This document shows positions 34,798 to 48,148 of a DNA stretch of 64,000 nucleotides, in pieces. The position numbers and the translations under genes were made by a program. The notes below the pieces were generated by a model. That model made no database searches. It was not told where the DNA came from and was given only the letters and a program-made list of their open reading frames with translations. How positions within the stretch are numbered: position 1 is the first letter of the stretch; each line of letters opens with the position of its first letter. Location: the NCBI GenBank assembly GCA_947179485.1, contig OX359247.1, forward strand, positions 35,502,801 to 35,566,800. The letters run 5' to 3'. The stretch is from Allacma fusca. Lineage: Eukaryota; Arthropoda; Collembola; Symphypleona; Sminthuridae.

Positions 34798-37700
34798 TTA
34801 AGATGCTTCATTGAGCTCTTCAAAAGACCCCGGTGATAGTTTTGTAAAATTTTGAAATACGTTACAGAGTTGATGACGTTGCTTCAAGGCTACAACTATG
34901 AAAAAATAATAGCAATTTTAAGATATTCACCGTAATGCAGTTGGGATAAACATAATTAAGTAGTTACAGTTCCAAACTAATTTTATAGAACGAATTCCAG
35001 CTTTACGAAAATTACGCCGTGATGCGTACGCAAAAAAGGCATAAGAGTAATAGCCTATAATAGAAAATAATTTTTTGTAAAAGTTACAGGCAGCAACTTT
35101 TCAAAAAAGACTTTTGAACAAAAAAGTTTCAAATCGAGCTGTGAAAACTGGTACAATGTGGAAGGGTTAGGGTTAAAACAATCCAATGTCACTTCTCTCG
35201 TGTTCGACATTTACGTACGGTAGCATAGGACCATAGAGGATGCGAAAACCTATAATTATTCAAATTCATACGCATTACAAAATCTTACAATCAGGTGAAC
35301 TCAATTCAAATTAACATAAAAAGACGCAAATTAGCAAAAAAAGCTCCAACTACTTACTTTCAGCTTCCTTTACTTTAAAATCATAAGCGAATGTAACGTC
35401 CAGGTTAGGCATTAGATTAAAGCCATACAGGAAACTAACAAGGGTTAAGAATCTGGTTGTCAAACCGAGGTTGCGTGTAAAACTGATCTTCAGATGCTTC
35501 AGATCTACGTACAAAAAACATGATTTACTATCATTATGGCTAATTTAATATATTTTCAGAATGACACGAAAACTATCCACCCAGCAAAAATATGTGCTGT
35601 GTTCAAAAGCGTCAGAGCAAGGCAAACAATTATTTCATAATTTTAGCAAGTGCAATAGCGGCTACAACTGTTTTTGGTTTTTTTGAAAAATCGAATATGG
35701 ATTTAAATATTTTTCCACTATTCAGGTGGTTTTGAAAGTTATTGCAACATTAAATGTCAAAACTTCAGCTTTTTTTACTAGGTATGCACGCTATGTTTTT
35801 GATTTTTTCAAAAAACAGTTGTAGCCGCTTGCTATACCTTTCATTTGAGCCTAATAATGTATCAATCGAGCGTGCCGTTCCAGAGATATTCACTTTTCCC
35901 CGAAAACTCCGATTTTCGGAAATCGCAACGAGCCATCTCAAAACCAACTTCACAAACCGTCATAACATGACTAAAAATAACTTTTCCGAGGCCAATAGTA
36001 AAAACTGAAGTTGAACCTTAAATCCCGTTCTGGGTTGAGAAATGTTTACTCTAAACTACATCATTTCAGTGACATTGCTAACCAAGACATCCAACTGGTT
36101 TCCGGAATACGTACCAGGATTCGGAACCTTGATTAGTTTACCCTGATCTTATGATCGGAACTTTAGTCCAAAATTCTTAACTTATTGTGAGCGGTCTCTG
36201 TAAATTCTTTTCATTTTGTATACCGTATACCCATTGAACTACTAACAAGTAATGTATGACATGACACATGCATTAACTCACTTTTCAAAGCCCCGATCCA
36301 AGGTTCGCTGCGTAAAGAGTCAGCCTCAACTCCAACAATGCCGGAAATATTTTCGAGCTCTACGCATTTATTTATTGAAATACCAGTCAACAGTGAGTCC
36401 AAACTGATAAACATTCCGTCTTCAAGGATTTCGAAGGACTCGTTGGATAATTCCAAGGTTTCGACTGTGTTGGGAATGACCCATAGCATATGGTCTGACT
36501 TGCTAAGATTTCCTGGTCCAATTTTGACGTGCGTGACGTTAGGAAATTTTAGAAACAATATTTCTGAGATACTTGCACATTCACTTTGATTGAAAAAAAT
36601 TAAGTTTTCAACTGTGGGAAAACTTTCAACATCGTTGTTTCTAAAGTCGTCTTCAGGAAAAAGAATGCGCATTTCTCGGTGATGCAATTCCACTCCAATA
36701 GCTACAGTTTTCAGGAAAGGGAATAGGGGTAAGTAACTTATTACTTCGGGTAAGACACGTTCCCTAATATCACTCATGTGTTCAAAAATGCTCAATTTCT
36801 TCAGACGCGAAAAAACTGGGAAGTGGGCTGGAAACAGTCCTGCACGTATGAATGTCAATTCTTCTAAAGAATCTTTACTGGACACTAATATAGACTCCAG
36901 GTGAGGTGCAGCTTGGCAAATAGACTTGACTTTGTTTCGGAAATCAGACAAATCGATTGTGAATGCTCTAAGCTTGGGTTCCAGCTTAGCAAAACTATTG
37001 CAGAGCTGAATGTCATGATGACTATCAAACGTGATGTTTTTAACCAACCGTGCATAGTCGGAAAAACAAAATAAGAACTTCATTTGGGTGAGACTTATGC
37101 TTAACAGATGTTTCGTTGAGCCAGCAATAGCCAAAAGCAACTCAAAATTTCCAGGGACCTTATCTAACTGCTCCAGTATTAAATGCTTCAAAGATGGCAC
37201 TTTCACAAGTGTTAAATCAGGAGGAAAGAAATCAATTGTATCTGAATTTTCTTCATAAGAGCACAACCGGTTGGAAGGACCGAAGTCTACTAAATTTAAA
37301 TTCTCAACATTTGGGACCAGATTGAATAAATCAGACAAATTAATTGCAGTTGCAGGCTGCCTGAGCACCAAGGACTTGATTTTTAATCCGATAAGCCCCA
37401 AAAAGGACAACAAATCAGGCTCATTCAGTTTTCCACCCTGAATCCGAACTTCGGCTGCAGGAAATCTCTGTGTATTTTTCAAGCAGTCATTCAACATTTC
37501 CAGATATAAGTCCGAGCTGGATGAGTTCACTAAGTAACTTTCACTTCTCTCGGAATAGTACAAGCGAACGTGAAAGGCTCCGCGTTTTAACAATACCATG
37601 GTAGCGAGTCGATACCACTGACGATTTAGCCGTCTAAAATGTAAAAGATCCGCATTTGTCGTGTGTTTCCAGATGTTCAACAGAATCTGTTAAAAAAACC

Positions 37701-38430
37701 AGTGACATCGAATAGTGCACCAACAATTGGACAAATCTTCAATTAACAATTTTTTAAAATAGTTTGTAGAACTAACAAAGCCGTTTGTACCTTCCGACTG
37801 CTCAAGCATGTTGACACTGGGCTGAGATCAATCCCAGGAGAATTCCTCCAACTTACATGCTCCGAGCCCGAAAAATTCTCAATGGTTTGAACGATGTTCT
37901 TCAACTGTATTATTGAAACAAGCACGTTGCAATTCCACTGAATAATCAAAAGAATTATATAAAACTCCAATAGTAAAGACATACATTCTGAACAATTGAT
38001 GAATTTTGAAACAGGCCTGGGGGAAGGGAAGAAATTTCACGCTGCAAAGCAGTTATTGCGTACTGCTGCAGTCTCTCAAAATTGTTGATCTGTATAATCA
38101 AACATCTTAATTCAAACTTCGAAAGTATTATGTAGATTCAGTATACATATATACAAATATAAGGTTACCCAAAATGCCACAACAATCTATCAACAGTGAA
38201 TTATTTTTATTTTTTTTTAAACGCAACGTTTCTTAACGCAACAACTGGTACTTACCACCCTCCCAGTCCCACAGAAAAATATTTACTACGGAAGTATCTA
38301 CTATTTTATTGGTTTGATATTGCTGACGCGAAGTACATTAATCATACAATATTTAACTTACAATTAGTGTAAATCGTAAATACGTACAATAATTATTATA
38401 ACTATTAATTACCTCACTGGAGTCTGCCAT
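34798..38430 (-). CDS. F-box / leucine-rich-repeat-like protein 2 (6 exons)
   Basis: Exons in transcription order: 38430-38413, 38089-37985, 37937-37791, 37686-36282, 35504-35358, 34895-34798; phases agree and give 639 residues. Exons 1-2 encode MADSSE plus a helical stretch (INNFERLQQYAITALQ). An F-box-like segment spans the exon 3/4 join (ILLNIWKHTTNADLLHF, then RRLNRQWYRLA). About 480 residues of leucine-rich-repeat-like sequence follow (LKSLVLRQ, VENLNLVDFG, LETLELSN, LKHLKISF). A reading that stops at 36211 is wrong at the end: the donor at 36281 joins to the LKHLKISF exon. It is likely an SCF ubiquitin-ligase receptor with unknown substrate. Intron 4 holds an inverted repeat. Gene A starts 945 bases away in the opposite direction, so they may share a promoter region. 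Confidence 0.82.
35654..35838. repeat. Inverted repeat pair in F-box gene 2 intron
   Basis: The arm GCGGCTACAACTGTTTTT near 35661 is repeated in reverse complement near 35804-35828 (ending AACAGTTGTAGCCGC), with about 100 bases between. The similarity extends to the flanking GAAAAATC. It could be a small degenerate foldback element; no clear target duplication was found. Confidence 0.55.
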
Positions 38431-39374
38431 TATCGAAAAATGATAATACTTGTAATATATTTAACGAAATAGAATATGATGGTAAATGTTAATCCGTAAT
38501 CAGCCTTCTTCTATCCTTTGATTATTTAATTTCAGAGATTTATTTAATTTTATTAATTATTATTAAATAATTATTAAATATTTGAAGACACAAACGAAGA
38601 CTCTCCTTTCGCGGTAATTCCTTTTGGCGTCGTCTATTATCTCGGATCTCGGTAATTGGCTCACCACACACCACACACACATGCTCATACGTAGGCATTG
38701 ACATCATTTAATTTAACGCGTTGCGCCTTGCGTTGGTTCGTCCTTCGACTCTTCGTTTTTTAACTCTTCCTTTCCCTTCTTTCCTTTCCTGGATTAAAGC
38801 TTGCTTGCGGTGGTAATGGTAAATATTAATATTGCATTTCTAATTAATACGCTTCTCACATATATAATATACATAATTTATTAAATAAAAGTAAGGTAGG
38901 TATATAGTTACATGGTTACATGTAAACGCAGTATACACGCAATACCAGCCATAGCCATAGCCATTTAGCCATCCTATAATCCTCATCCTGTTGTTGAAGT
39001 CTTGAAGTGTCCGTGTCGAGTCTACATCGTAGATTGATCCACACATCTGATTGTATTTCTTACGACATTGCGTTATATCTGTCCCCAGCTTACGACTGAT
39101 TGTTAAAATCTTGAATTGTTTCTAAAGTTGTGTAAAAATACTGATAGTGAGTGTGAGTTCTGTGGTTTTATTTATTGACATTAAGGCTTCTTCGTAGTAA
39201 TTTCAAATTATACTAAAGAGATTTTTAGCAGGAATTTTTTACAGGCTAGGTTGAGACGAGACTGGTCGGGAAAGTTTATAATCAATAATTGGATGTGGGC
39301 TTGTAATAATTCGTATAATTGTAATAAAATAGTAGCTAATTATATTTTGCTGTTAAAGTTATCGGAGACGGAGA

Positions 39375-41293
39375 ATGGCTCACCACTTGACTAATGGATT
39401 CATGGAGTCGGACCTGACCTTAATTGATGCGTTGATATCGGACATGGAAAGTAGACTGCATCTCAAGTGTAAGTAATAAATAGGGAAATATTGGGAATCA
39501 TACTTTCACGTGTGTATGTAATGGTAGTGTATTTTGAATTCGTTGGGGGGGGGGGTCAAGCTGTGTCGGTCAGATTTCCTAAAAGTGGGAAGCCACGTAA
39601 GATGACAAGGTGAGTCGGAGTAATATCAGAAGGTGGTAGAGTTCGTGGGAGGGTCTTGGTTATTTTTTGATTTTAGTGTGAGGGTGATCCAGGATGACAC
39701 TCATTTTCTGGGCATTATCTAGATTATAGTTGCTGCTCCACCTAGCTAGAGTGTGTATTCAAAACGGTATTTTTATGCAGATAACGAGACTTTGGTGAAT
39801 CTTGAGGAAAAACTGGCTATTGCACGGAGTACGAACGATAGGTTGGAGAAAAATGTGAACATGTTGAACGTTGAGATGACCAGGTTGTGCGGACATTTCG
39901 GTGTGGAGCCTCCTAAGAGTTTTGAACAGTTTGTGGTGGAGTCGTCTGGCAGAGCGGAAGTAGCTCCTCCGAAGATAAGTGTGGAAGAGACGCCGGGGGT
40001 GATGACAGGGGGGGGATCGGTTGTAGTTATTGATTCAGATATCGGCAGGGGTGATATGGTTGATGGTGTTAGTGTGATTTTTTTCAATGGATTTACAGTT
40101 GAAGTATTATGATGAGAGTTGTTACTTTATAAGTAAGATATTTTTGATATGTTTTGTTTTTAAGGTCATCACGTCAGCTCCCGTCGCTACTTCGTTACTT
40201 ACAAGTTTTGGCAACCAGAAAGTAATGTTTAAATGCATTAGCGTTGAATCTGAAGGGAAGGGTTTGAACGATGCTCGTGGTCGATTCTTTTCTGGCGTTT
40301 ACAAATTTGACAATGGAAAGGAAGTGTTACCGGTGTAATACATTCTTGTTTTCACTGAGTGTACTTTGTATTCGTCCAAGTATAGTATTTTTATTATTTA
40401 CAAAAGTTAAATATTATTGATTGTTGTCTGTTTGTTTCTATGTAGTCGCATTACTTTCATTCGATATCAGGATGAGGATGAGATGACTCAAACTCCAAGT
40501 TATATCTATGATTTCTTCGTTTGCTTTCCTACGAAACAACCTGTGAATTCCAAGGACTATTATGGGAACTGTGAAATGTCTATTGTCTTCTTGAATGCTG
40601 ACAACGATGCCGTGTACTCTAAAAGTAAAGGAGTGTTTTAGCTTACAGTTTATTTCTGCTTCACCCAACTGATTTTACTCGGAAATTAATTGTAGTTACA
40701 CATTTACAGCTGTTAGTATAAAAGCAGGAAGTGGAACTTGCAATCATTCTGGAGAAAGTGCCAAAGATCACGCGAGTTGTGAGGATGTGACGGCCATTAT
40801 CGAGGACTTCTTTGGATGTTTTACAGAAAAGCAGATGCAAAATATGTTTGAAAGAGACAGCGTGCTTCGGAAACTTTTCCCGGAAAATCGGACCCAATGT
40901 TTTTATTTTAAGACCGAGGTCGAGTTATTTGCATCGTCTGACTATAATCAAAGGGAAGTTGAAATCGGCAGCACTGCTGAACCATCCGATTTGGAAATAA
41001 TTGCTTACGAACTGGAGGATTTAAGTAATGAGGCCCAGATTGCTTTAAAAGAGTGGATGTGTTATCCCGACGAAAGTAATTTATGGTTCAATGACATGGA
41101 AATTAATATTGAATTGATTATATTCAGTCAGGACAAAGGTCATAACAAATTAAAAGAACAATGCATAAAAAACATAATGGCAGTGCCAAAGACAGTTTTC
41201 GAATCGGGCTGTGTTGATGTTGAAACTATTAAATGTTTGGCTCAGGACTACAATCTCACGGAATTGCTGAATTGGGTAGTAAGTCAGGAATAA
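39375..41293 (+). CDS. Gene A: coiled-coil / MATH-like / BTB-like-tail protein
   Basis: Exons: 39375-39468, 39781-about 40067, 40165-40334, 40446-40624, 40710-41293, about 437 residues. The N-terminus is helical (LVNLEEKLAIARSTNDRLEK). A beta-rich segment (RITFIRYQDED, then FFVCFPTKQPV and MSIVFLNADNDAV) resembles the end of a MATH/TRAF domain. The C-terminal helices (EINIELIIFSQ, then GHNKLKEQCIKNIM) resemble the end of a BTB domain plus BACK. The typical BTB core is not evident, so function is uncertain; MATH-BTB proteins are cullin-3 ubiquitin-ligase adaptors. Introns at conserved phase (1, 0, 2, 1) match genes B and D, showing common descent. The exon 2 end is chosen by phase only. Confidence 0.72.
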
Positions 41294-41792
41294 AGGAACT
41301 GTGGATATTGATTCAATAATTGTTATGGTTCAATACTTCCGATTTATAAATGTCGGAGTTAGCAAGGTATAATATATTGTTTTATTTTCTTGATAATGTG
41401 AGGGTATGACTCGTACGAGTTGAACCACTTGTTCTTGAGTCTTGATATGACGGATTATTTAAAAAAATCTTATAGTTATGGAAGCGTATAATCAAACAAT
41501 AAATACTTGTTCGGCAAACTTGTGTTGGTGCGTTGGTGGTTGAAATATCTATTAGTTATACTCCGATTTATGTAGCGTTATATTTAAAATGTTCTTAATA
41601 AAATATCATATTTACAATTTATCGTAGTTGTACGCTTATTGTCACTCAAATTGAAAAGGAAGTGTTTATAAATCCGATGTTGCATATACAAGGACATTAG
41701 AGATGCCGATTATTTATTCTGATTCGACATAAGTTTATCACGTGTGTGTTGTATCTGTAACATTATTATGATTTCCGTATACGTTCTCTAGT

Positions 41793-42905
41793 TTAAAAAT
41801 AAGTCTTGCTTGTGAACCTTTTTTCCGGATCCCATTCAATATTGTTATTCAAACTCGAATCATATGTCTGAGCCAAGTCCTGTCGTGACATTGGCGTTAT
41901 TTTTTGAAGAGTTTTACTAAACGTTGTGCTAATCTTACACCTTAGATAATAAAATGTTTTGCAGTCTTGATACAAGGCAATTGCACACCAGCAGGAGTAG
42001 CTGAGACAGCTTTCTACAACGATGAAAATGCAAATAGCTTGAATTCGGCATAACGTCCAAGCAGTTTCCCGACTCATGAAATTATTAAATAGTTTCGACT
42101 CTCTTGCAGGAGCTATTACCCATAGAACATAGGTTTCCCATGGGAAGGACAACATGCAGGTGACATGTAGAGCTGCGCTCGTCAGTGCGAGGTACCAGCT
42201 CCTCTGCGTAACAAATTGAGGTGAGCGTAAAATTAAACAACAAAATTAACTCTTAAAGATTATAAATTGAATATTTGTAGTTAATCCCTTGTATAACTAT
42301 AATATCTATACAGAACAGACTAACCAGATGAGACGCAAAAAATAGGGCGGTTGCTGCCACGCAGCATGAAGCAGAGGATAAACTGATGGACATGTAAAAA
42401 GCTAGATAAACATTAAAAAAGAAAAGACAAAAAACCTAAAATCGAATGTGCAATCTTTTTTTTATCTAATCCGTTTAAAGTGTACTGTTGTTCACTATTA
42501 CCCACTACAAGATCCCTGCATTTTAAATCCATTTGTTTCAGATCATAATATGTGGGTGTTGGTGGGACCGAGAAATCTGTCTGGTTATCATCCCCTGAAA
42601 TTCCTTCCATACACCATTTACCTTCTTCTGGCTGATCAAGAAGCTCAAGTATGTTCAAAAGGCCTACGATCTACAAGCAGTATTAACACCAAATTCGGGA
42701 GAATACCTTTTTATTTGTTATTTTTACACCGTTTATTTGTACTCACTCCAATAATTACACCAATCATCGTCCCTGTGTCTTCCATTGATAACTTCCATTT
42801 GGTTAGGGCTGGTCTTCTAGGCTTCTCAAAGGGTTTGTCGTGCCAGGAAGGCCTGAGGGAAAGGGGTGTGATTTTGGTATTACCTGTCTCGTCATTTTGT
42901 CTCAT
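41793..42905 (-). CDS. Putative multi-pass membrane protein
   Basis: The well-supported part is two exons, 42393-42325 and 42203-41793, in phase 0: MSISLSSASCCVAATALFFA, then hydrophobic segments around WYLALTSAALHVTCMLSF and ICIFIVVESCLSYSCWC, ending in a soluble tail (stop at 41793-41795). Upstream exon-like pieces with good splice sites, 42905-42747, 42670-42622 and about 42594-42500, encode a basic N-terminus and another hydrophobic stretch (GTMIGVIIG, then IVGLLNILELL). They may be the real 5' end joined through an acceptor at 42383, or a separate isoform. That would give a roughly four-helix protein. No family recognised. It sits between genes A and B on the opposite strand. Confidence 0.5.
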
Positions 42906-45715
42906 TTTTCCACTTTAAATGTCAAAACAACACTGTAGCGCGTGCTATCCAGATTATATCCTAATCCTGACACCAACACCAAATGCGTACAGTATTTCAA
43001 CGCCAATATTGCCAAAATTAAAAAATAAATTGATATTTTTCTTTTTTAAAGTGAAAGGAGAAAAGTGGAGAAAGTGCAGGATGGTATACTATGAACAAAG
43101 ATGGAAACTATTAGTTTCTTATTTTAATGTCAATGTTAAGTACCTATAGTTTTTTTAGCAAGTACAAGTACAATAAAATCCATAATCATAAAATTCATTT
43201 GCAAGCGCTTATAAATCAATCCACAATAATTATTTACGCTATTCCCACTTTCCCAACCAAAATCTCCCTGAAATACCATAGATTAATATGACATTTTTGT
43301 TTAAACATTGTAGATTTTTACGAAGATGCTTTTTTACTGATTCGCAAAAATTAGAATTTTCAACTTTTGAAAAAATTCGTTTTCGTAAAAAACGCAAAGC
43401 GTAGATATGCACTTACCCCCCCTTGAAAAAAAAAGATTTAAGGATAACTTCTGCACCCTTTGACCAAATCCGAGTATTAAGGGCTTAAAGTCAATGACAG
43501 AATTTGTACAACGTCCAATGCTTAACGTGCATCTTCAGCGTGTATAGTTTACGAGATCTGGAGCTGTTTATACCCAAGTTTTCCCTTGAGTCTACGGAAT
43601 TGCCTATCCTAATACATTGCAGTTTTTTTAAAGGTCTTCCCCCACAACAACTTTGATAAAAATTTGCACACATGACTGTCTAATTATTGCAAGCTAGTGT
43701 GCAAAATCTTATGATGTGCGACCAAGGGCTTGGACCCTTAAAAATTAATTACTTAAAAATGCGAAGTATGGTTGTCATAATCATAACCTTCAATATTCGA
43801 GACGTAACTTAAAGTCTTCCAATATTAACAACTAATTAAATTATTTGAGCTTCATGAAAATTTTAATAATGAATTACTATTATAATAATATGGACTCATT
43901 AAGCCAAGAAAATTTTGAAAACAATTGAATAAAAAATGAGGTTTAAAAAAACCAAAACGAAGCTGCTTTTACGATTCTAAAAGTGAAAAACTAGCATTTG
44001 GTATGCATGGGAGGAATTAGAGCAATAATGAACGATACAAAGCATCTCGGGTTTGTATCGTTCATTATTGCTCTAATTCCTCCCATGCATACCAAATGCT
44101 AGTTTTTCACTTTTAGAATCGTAAAAGCAGCTTCGTTTTGGTTTTTTTAAACCTCATTTTTTTGTTTCATGTAAGTAGCTGGATTTTCTTCCCGGGAGAA
44201 TCTTCTTACAGTACGAAAATAATGCACAAACCATAAACCACAATACAGAAAAAGTGTATAAACCACTTCCAAAAATAAATATGCTCAAAACTTAAAATTG
44301 CAGCTCGAGTATCTATTAGTATTTAGTAACTTAAGTCATCAAATTATTATTATTTAGCAAGAATAACACAAGTAAATACTCATTTTAGTTTTTATAGCAA
44401 CAATTCATCCGTATTACAACAGGGATCATAAATAGCTATCTCTAGAGCATCTAATGATTTTTTGCCTTATCGAACACACATCATTCATTTATCCTCTACA
44501 TATGTATAAATTTTGGTGTTTCTTATTTCCATGAAGTCCGAGGATTAGCCAAAATTAGCACTTTATTACACATCTGTCAGGACATTGCGTCTATAAAGCT
44601 GGAGAGTAAAGAGTATGAGCACGGAGCACCCACTCTTCCCAGAACCCGGTATGAGATTCAGGTTTCCGGTTTCCTCATTCATGGCCTCAACTTTCCACAG
44701 TGTGAAAAATCATGAAAAACAAGAATATTATTTCAAGATGTCTGTGTTAAGCATATACATTTAAAAAATCCAACTTTTTCGTGCTTTAATAATGCCAGCT
44801 GAAAAATAAAAAGTCTGTTGCATTATCTCGTTCGTCTAGAGTTCTTAGGGGCGAAGTGAAACTCAAAGTCCTAGTTGTTGTGTGTTGTGTTTAGGGACTA
44901 TTGTACCCCCGGGAGGGTGTCAAGGTATTTTCTACTATATTTGGTTCTAAATCCTGTCTTACCTCGGGTATTCATACATTCGGGTACACATAGAACTCCG
45001 AGGAAGAACTCGTTCATCCGAGGTTCCCAGAGTCTCCTCTAGGGTTACGTTAGAAACTCCTAAACCAACCCCTCAAAAGACATCATATAAGAGTTGGACA
45101 TTGCCAATTGAGAGCCAAGAACAATTTTAATCACTTTCAATTCCGGTTATACCTCCGGAACAACAACGATATACAATATGCGATCAGTTCCTTCGAGTTC
45201 CAGAGAGATAACAGGATTACTGAGGACATGACCAAAGACACGGGACAATAATGAGGCGAGTGCAGCTTTATTAGGCTAACTTGCCTGCACGTACAGACCT
45301 TCGTAACGTATGCTTATGTAAGTATCTACACATTTTTGCAGTACGTATAAGTTCAAATGGTGTAAACTAAAATGCCATACCTGTCGAGCGAAGCGCTTGA
45401 TGATGAACGATTACAAATTAAGTACACTAATAATTATTGCACATTAACTCATTCGAGAGTAGATTTTTAGCCGCTCGTAGTAATTGACAATATTTAATTA
45501 ATTCTTATAAAAGTTTACGATTTTAAGTTGTAACAATTTGGATTGGAGGAATTAATTTCGTTTTTCCATCCTTTCGTAGTGAGATTGCAAGTTCCGGGTG
45601 AGTTTATATTTTTTAATTTCTCAATTCTTAATAGCGTTGTTATATTGACATTAAATAGCATTGTTAATGGTGTTTTTATCATTGATGGCAATTGCACCTA
45701 GAAATTTTAAATACC
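42906..45715. other. Intergenic with palindrome, no gene seen
   Basis: AT-rich sequence between the membrane-protein gene and gene B. It holds the perfect inverted repeat at 43931-44162. A minus-strand frame near 44550-44700 ends in TAA overlapping an AATAAA and has protein-like residues, but no linked exon was found, so it is not called. Confidence 0.5.
43931..44162. repeat. Perfect 111-nt inverted repeat with 10-nt loop
   Basis: Arms 43931-44041 and 44052-44162 are exact reverse complements by inspection; the spacer is GCATCTCGGG. Transcribed, it would fold into one long perfect hairpin. No coding frame uses it and no target duplication is seen beside it. Confidence 0.9.
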
Positions 45716-47564
45716 ATGGACGACTCACCTGTAATTCGGTTGGTGAGGACTAAATTGGCGGAAAGTGGTAGCATGATAGAGCGGGATTGTAAGTTGGAGA
45801 CAAATATTTTTTGTGATTTTGAATTTTTGAGCAATTTTTTAAAATAATGTTTGTTGTGTGTAGAGTTAGTCAAAGGAACAGAAATCATGAAAAAACTCTT
45901 GTGTAATCATTTCTTGTACTAGTTGAAAATCTGTTTGGCTGTGCGGAACAGCAGGTGAGCGAATGCACCCAGAAAATATATCTCATCGATCAGTATGCTG
46001 CACTGATGTCGACCAAGTACGAGGCTTTGGTGGAAGAGATCCTTAAACGGGAAGTAAAGCACGATGTCTTACCTTCGGAAGAAACAATTATCAGGACCCA
46101 GGTCTCAGCAGATGTCCACCAAAAGGTTGTATTTGCTTTCATCGGACGTGTTACAGAGATGGATGGAAATGGAAATGTTGCAATAGTTGTTTTGTAATTG
46201 TGTGGTTTTGTTCGAAGTGGAAGTTTTTGATTGTAATCGAGTCCTGTAATTTGTAGGAGCGTGTCACGGGCCGGAAATCATTGCTTCGCTTTTCAACGGA
46301 GGAATACTGTGACAGTGCAAGTCCAAGCACTCTTGTTATGCAAGTTTATTATCCCTTGGAGGTTCGGGGAGAAGTGTTTGACATGTGGGTGAAGTATTAA
46401 GTAATATTTTAAGGGAGTGATTTATTCTCGAACTAATTCAATATTTTTCCATTTTTGTAAAAACAAATCCAGTGCCTTGGTTTTAATGTTGGGAGAAAAG
46501 CAACCGTGTTCGTTTCGAATGTGTTTCCCCCTTCGTATGGAAAATTACGGACCTTTGACAGTGAGCGTGGATATTTTAGATATAGATGGGAATCCAGCAA
46601 TTAAGAAATGTAATGCTTCAATATGTTGAATGCTACTTGCATATTTGGGCCTGGATTTTTCTAATAGATTTAATCATTATTTCTTTGCAGGTTTTGATAC
46701 GAATCCGATGAGTGGAAATTGTGTACAGTCGAAACCTGAAGTGATTCATAACAATTGCGCTAAGCCGCCCTTTATCAGTAGTTCTTTTTTGAAAGGCGAA
46801 GAAGTAAATTTATTTCGTCAGTGTCTCCGAAAGACGAGAAAGAGACCATATAGAGTCACTTTTTTTCCAGCTCATGTTTGCATTGAACAAAGTGGTGTAA
46901 ACCAGGTTTCCGTTGAGCAACCTGAAGCTACTTTTGAAAATAATGAGACAGTTTCATTTCTTGAAACTTCGCTGGAGTCTACATGTTTAGAAGTTACCTC
47001 AAGGCCTTTGGATTCAGGTCTTCTTTAGCTCCCGCATTTGTTTTTTCGTTATAAGTAATCATACCAAGTCTCTGTTGATTTGATCATTTTCCCTCAACGT
47101 TACTTTTTTTGATTTACAGATTCACTAAATGGGAACTCCGTAATAAATTCCAAGGAAGAATGTTTTACTGACGTGAATGCAACAAATAATCTGAGCGAAG
47201 AAGCAATGAATTGTTATTCGGATTGGCTTACATCTAGGACCTCTGACGGATGGATAAATGATCTAGCGGTTAATTTAGAACTTTTACATTTCGCGTACAA
47301 ATATAATCTAAGGAGCTTGAAAAAGGAGTGCACGAAGCACATCTCAGACTCATCTTTAGGAAATACTTTTACAAAACAACAATGCATGGAAATTCTGGCC
47401 GCAGCATTCATGTATCACGATTCTGTTCTCTTTCAAGTGGTCTCCATGTATACCGGGAGGTGCTCTGAGAGTAAGTAAAAAACGACAAGTTAGATGTTTC
47501 TGTGCATTCAGTAATACTTTTATTCTAGCGTTATTTTTTCTTAGATGCCCGGGAAAAGTCTTAA
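45716..47564 (+). CDS. Gene B: coiled-coil / MATH-like / BTB-like-tail protein
   Basis: Paralogue of A and D. Exons: 45716-45788, 45923-about 46185, 46257-46384, 46473-46609, 46691-47017, 47120-47470, 47545-47564. The N-terminus is MDDSPVIRLVRTKLAESGS then a helical segment (TQKIYLIDQYAALMSTKYEA). The MATH-like part reads QPCSFRMCFPLRMENYGPL and TVSVDILDIDGNPAIKK. The helical tail VNLELLHFAYKYNLRSLKKE, then MEILAAAFMYHDS, resembles the end of BTB plus BACK. The exon 3/4 join is phase 2 and 4/5 phase 1, as in A, C and D. The exon 2 donor is uncertain (three GTs keep phase at 46177, 46186 and 46189). The final exon adds only a few residues, as in D. An open alternative frame in the last exon could extend the tail. 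Confidence 0.68.
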
Positions 47565-48148
47565 AAGAAGAATTATTGAAGAAATTAACTTGTCGGGATA
47601 CGCAAATACTGAAAATAGTGCCACAATTTCGAGAAAATGTAATTCGATATCTAGGTTTAGATAATACATAATTAGATAATATGCAAATTAACGTTCTTTT
47701 TTCTATTTGTGACAGTGAAATTGCATGAACTGTGAAGACTGATTGCCAGAGGTTGTCATTTATTTCGTTAAAAATTATATTTAATTATTTTTAGGAAACA
47801 AAATATATTATGTACCCAAACAGGAATTACATATTATTGTCAAATTTAATAAACAAGGAACATTAAATGATGCTATTATTAGTTTAATATCGGATAGCTG
47901 ACCCAACTTTTAAACTCAAGTAAGAATCGCAGCTGTGTACAACGCTATTTCCGAATTGAATATAGACATCTCATTTAGTTAATATAATAAAATCTCGACA
48001 GCATCTTACTTAGAACCGCTATCATGCTAATAAATAAGTAATATTACTCCCCTTTAGTGGATTGGATAGTGACAGCAGTTCCGATTAGCACTTAAACTGT
48101 ACTGATTGTGAGAAAGCAGGAACATTGCCACATCCGTTTCCATTATAC

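Noticed and set aside
41793-42905. Assignment of the membrane protein to a named tetraspan family
   Set aside because: No tetraspanin CCG motif or other diagnostic signature is visible; only hydrophobic segments can be supported.
44550-44700. Minus-strand exon-like segment ending in TAA overlapping AATAAA
   Set aside because: Protein-like words are present but no upstream exon or family could be found, so it was not called.
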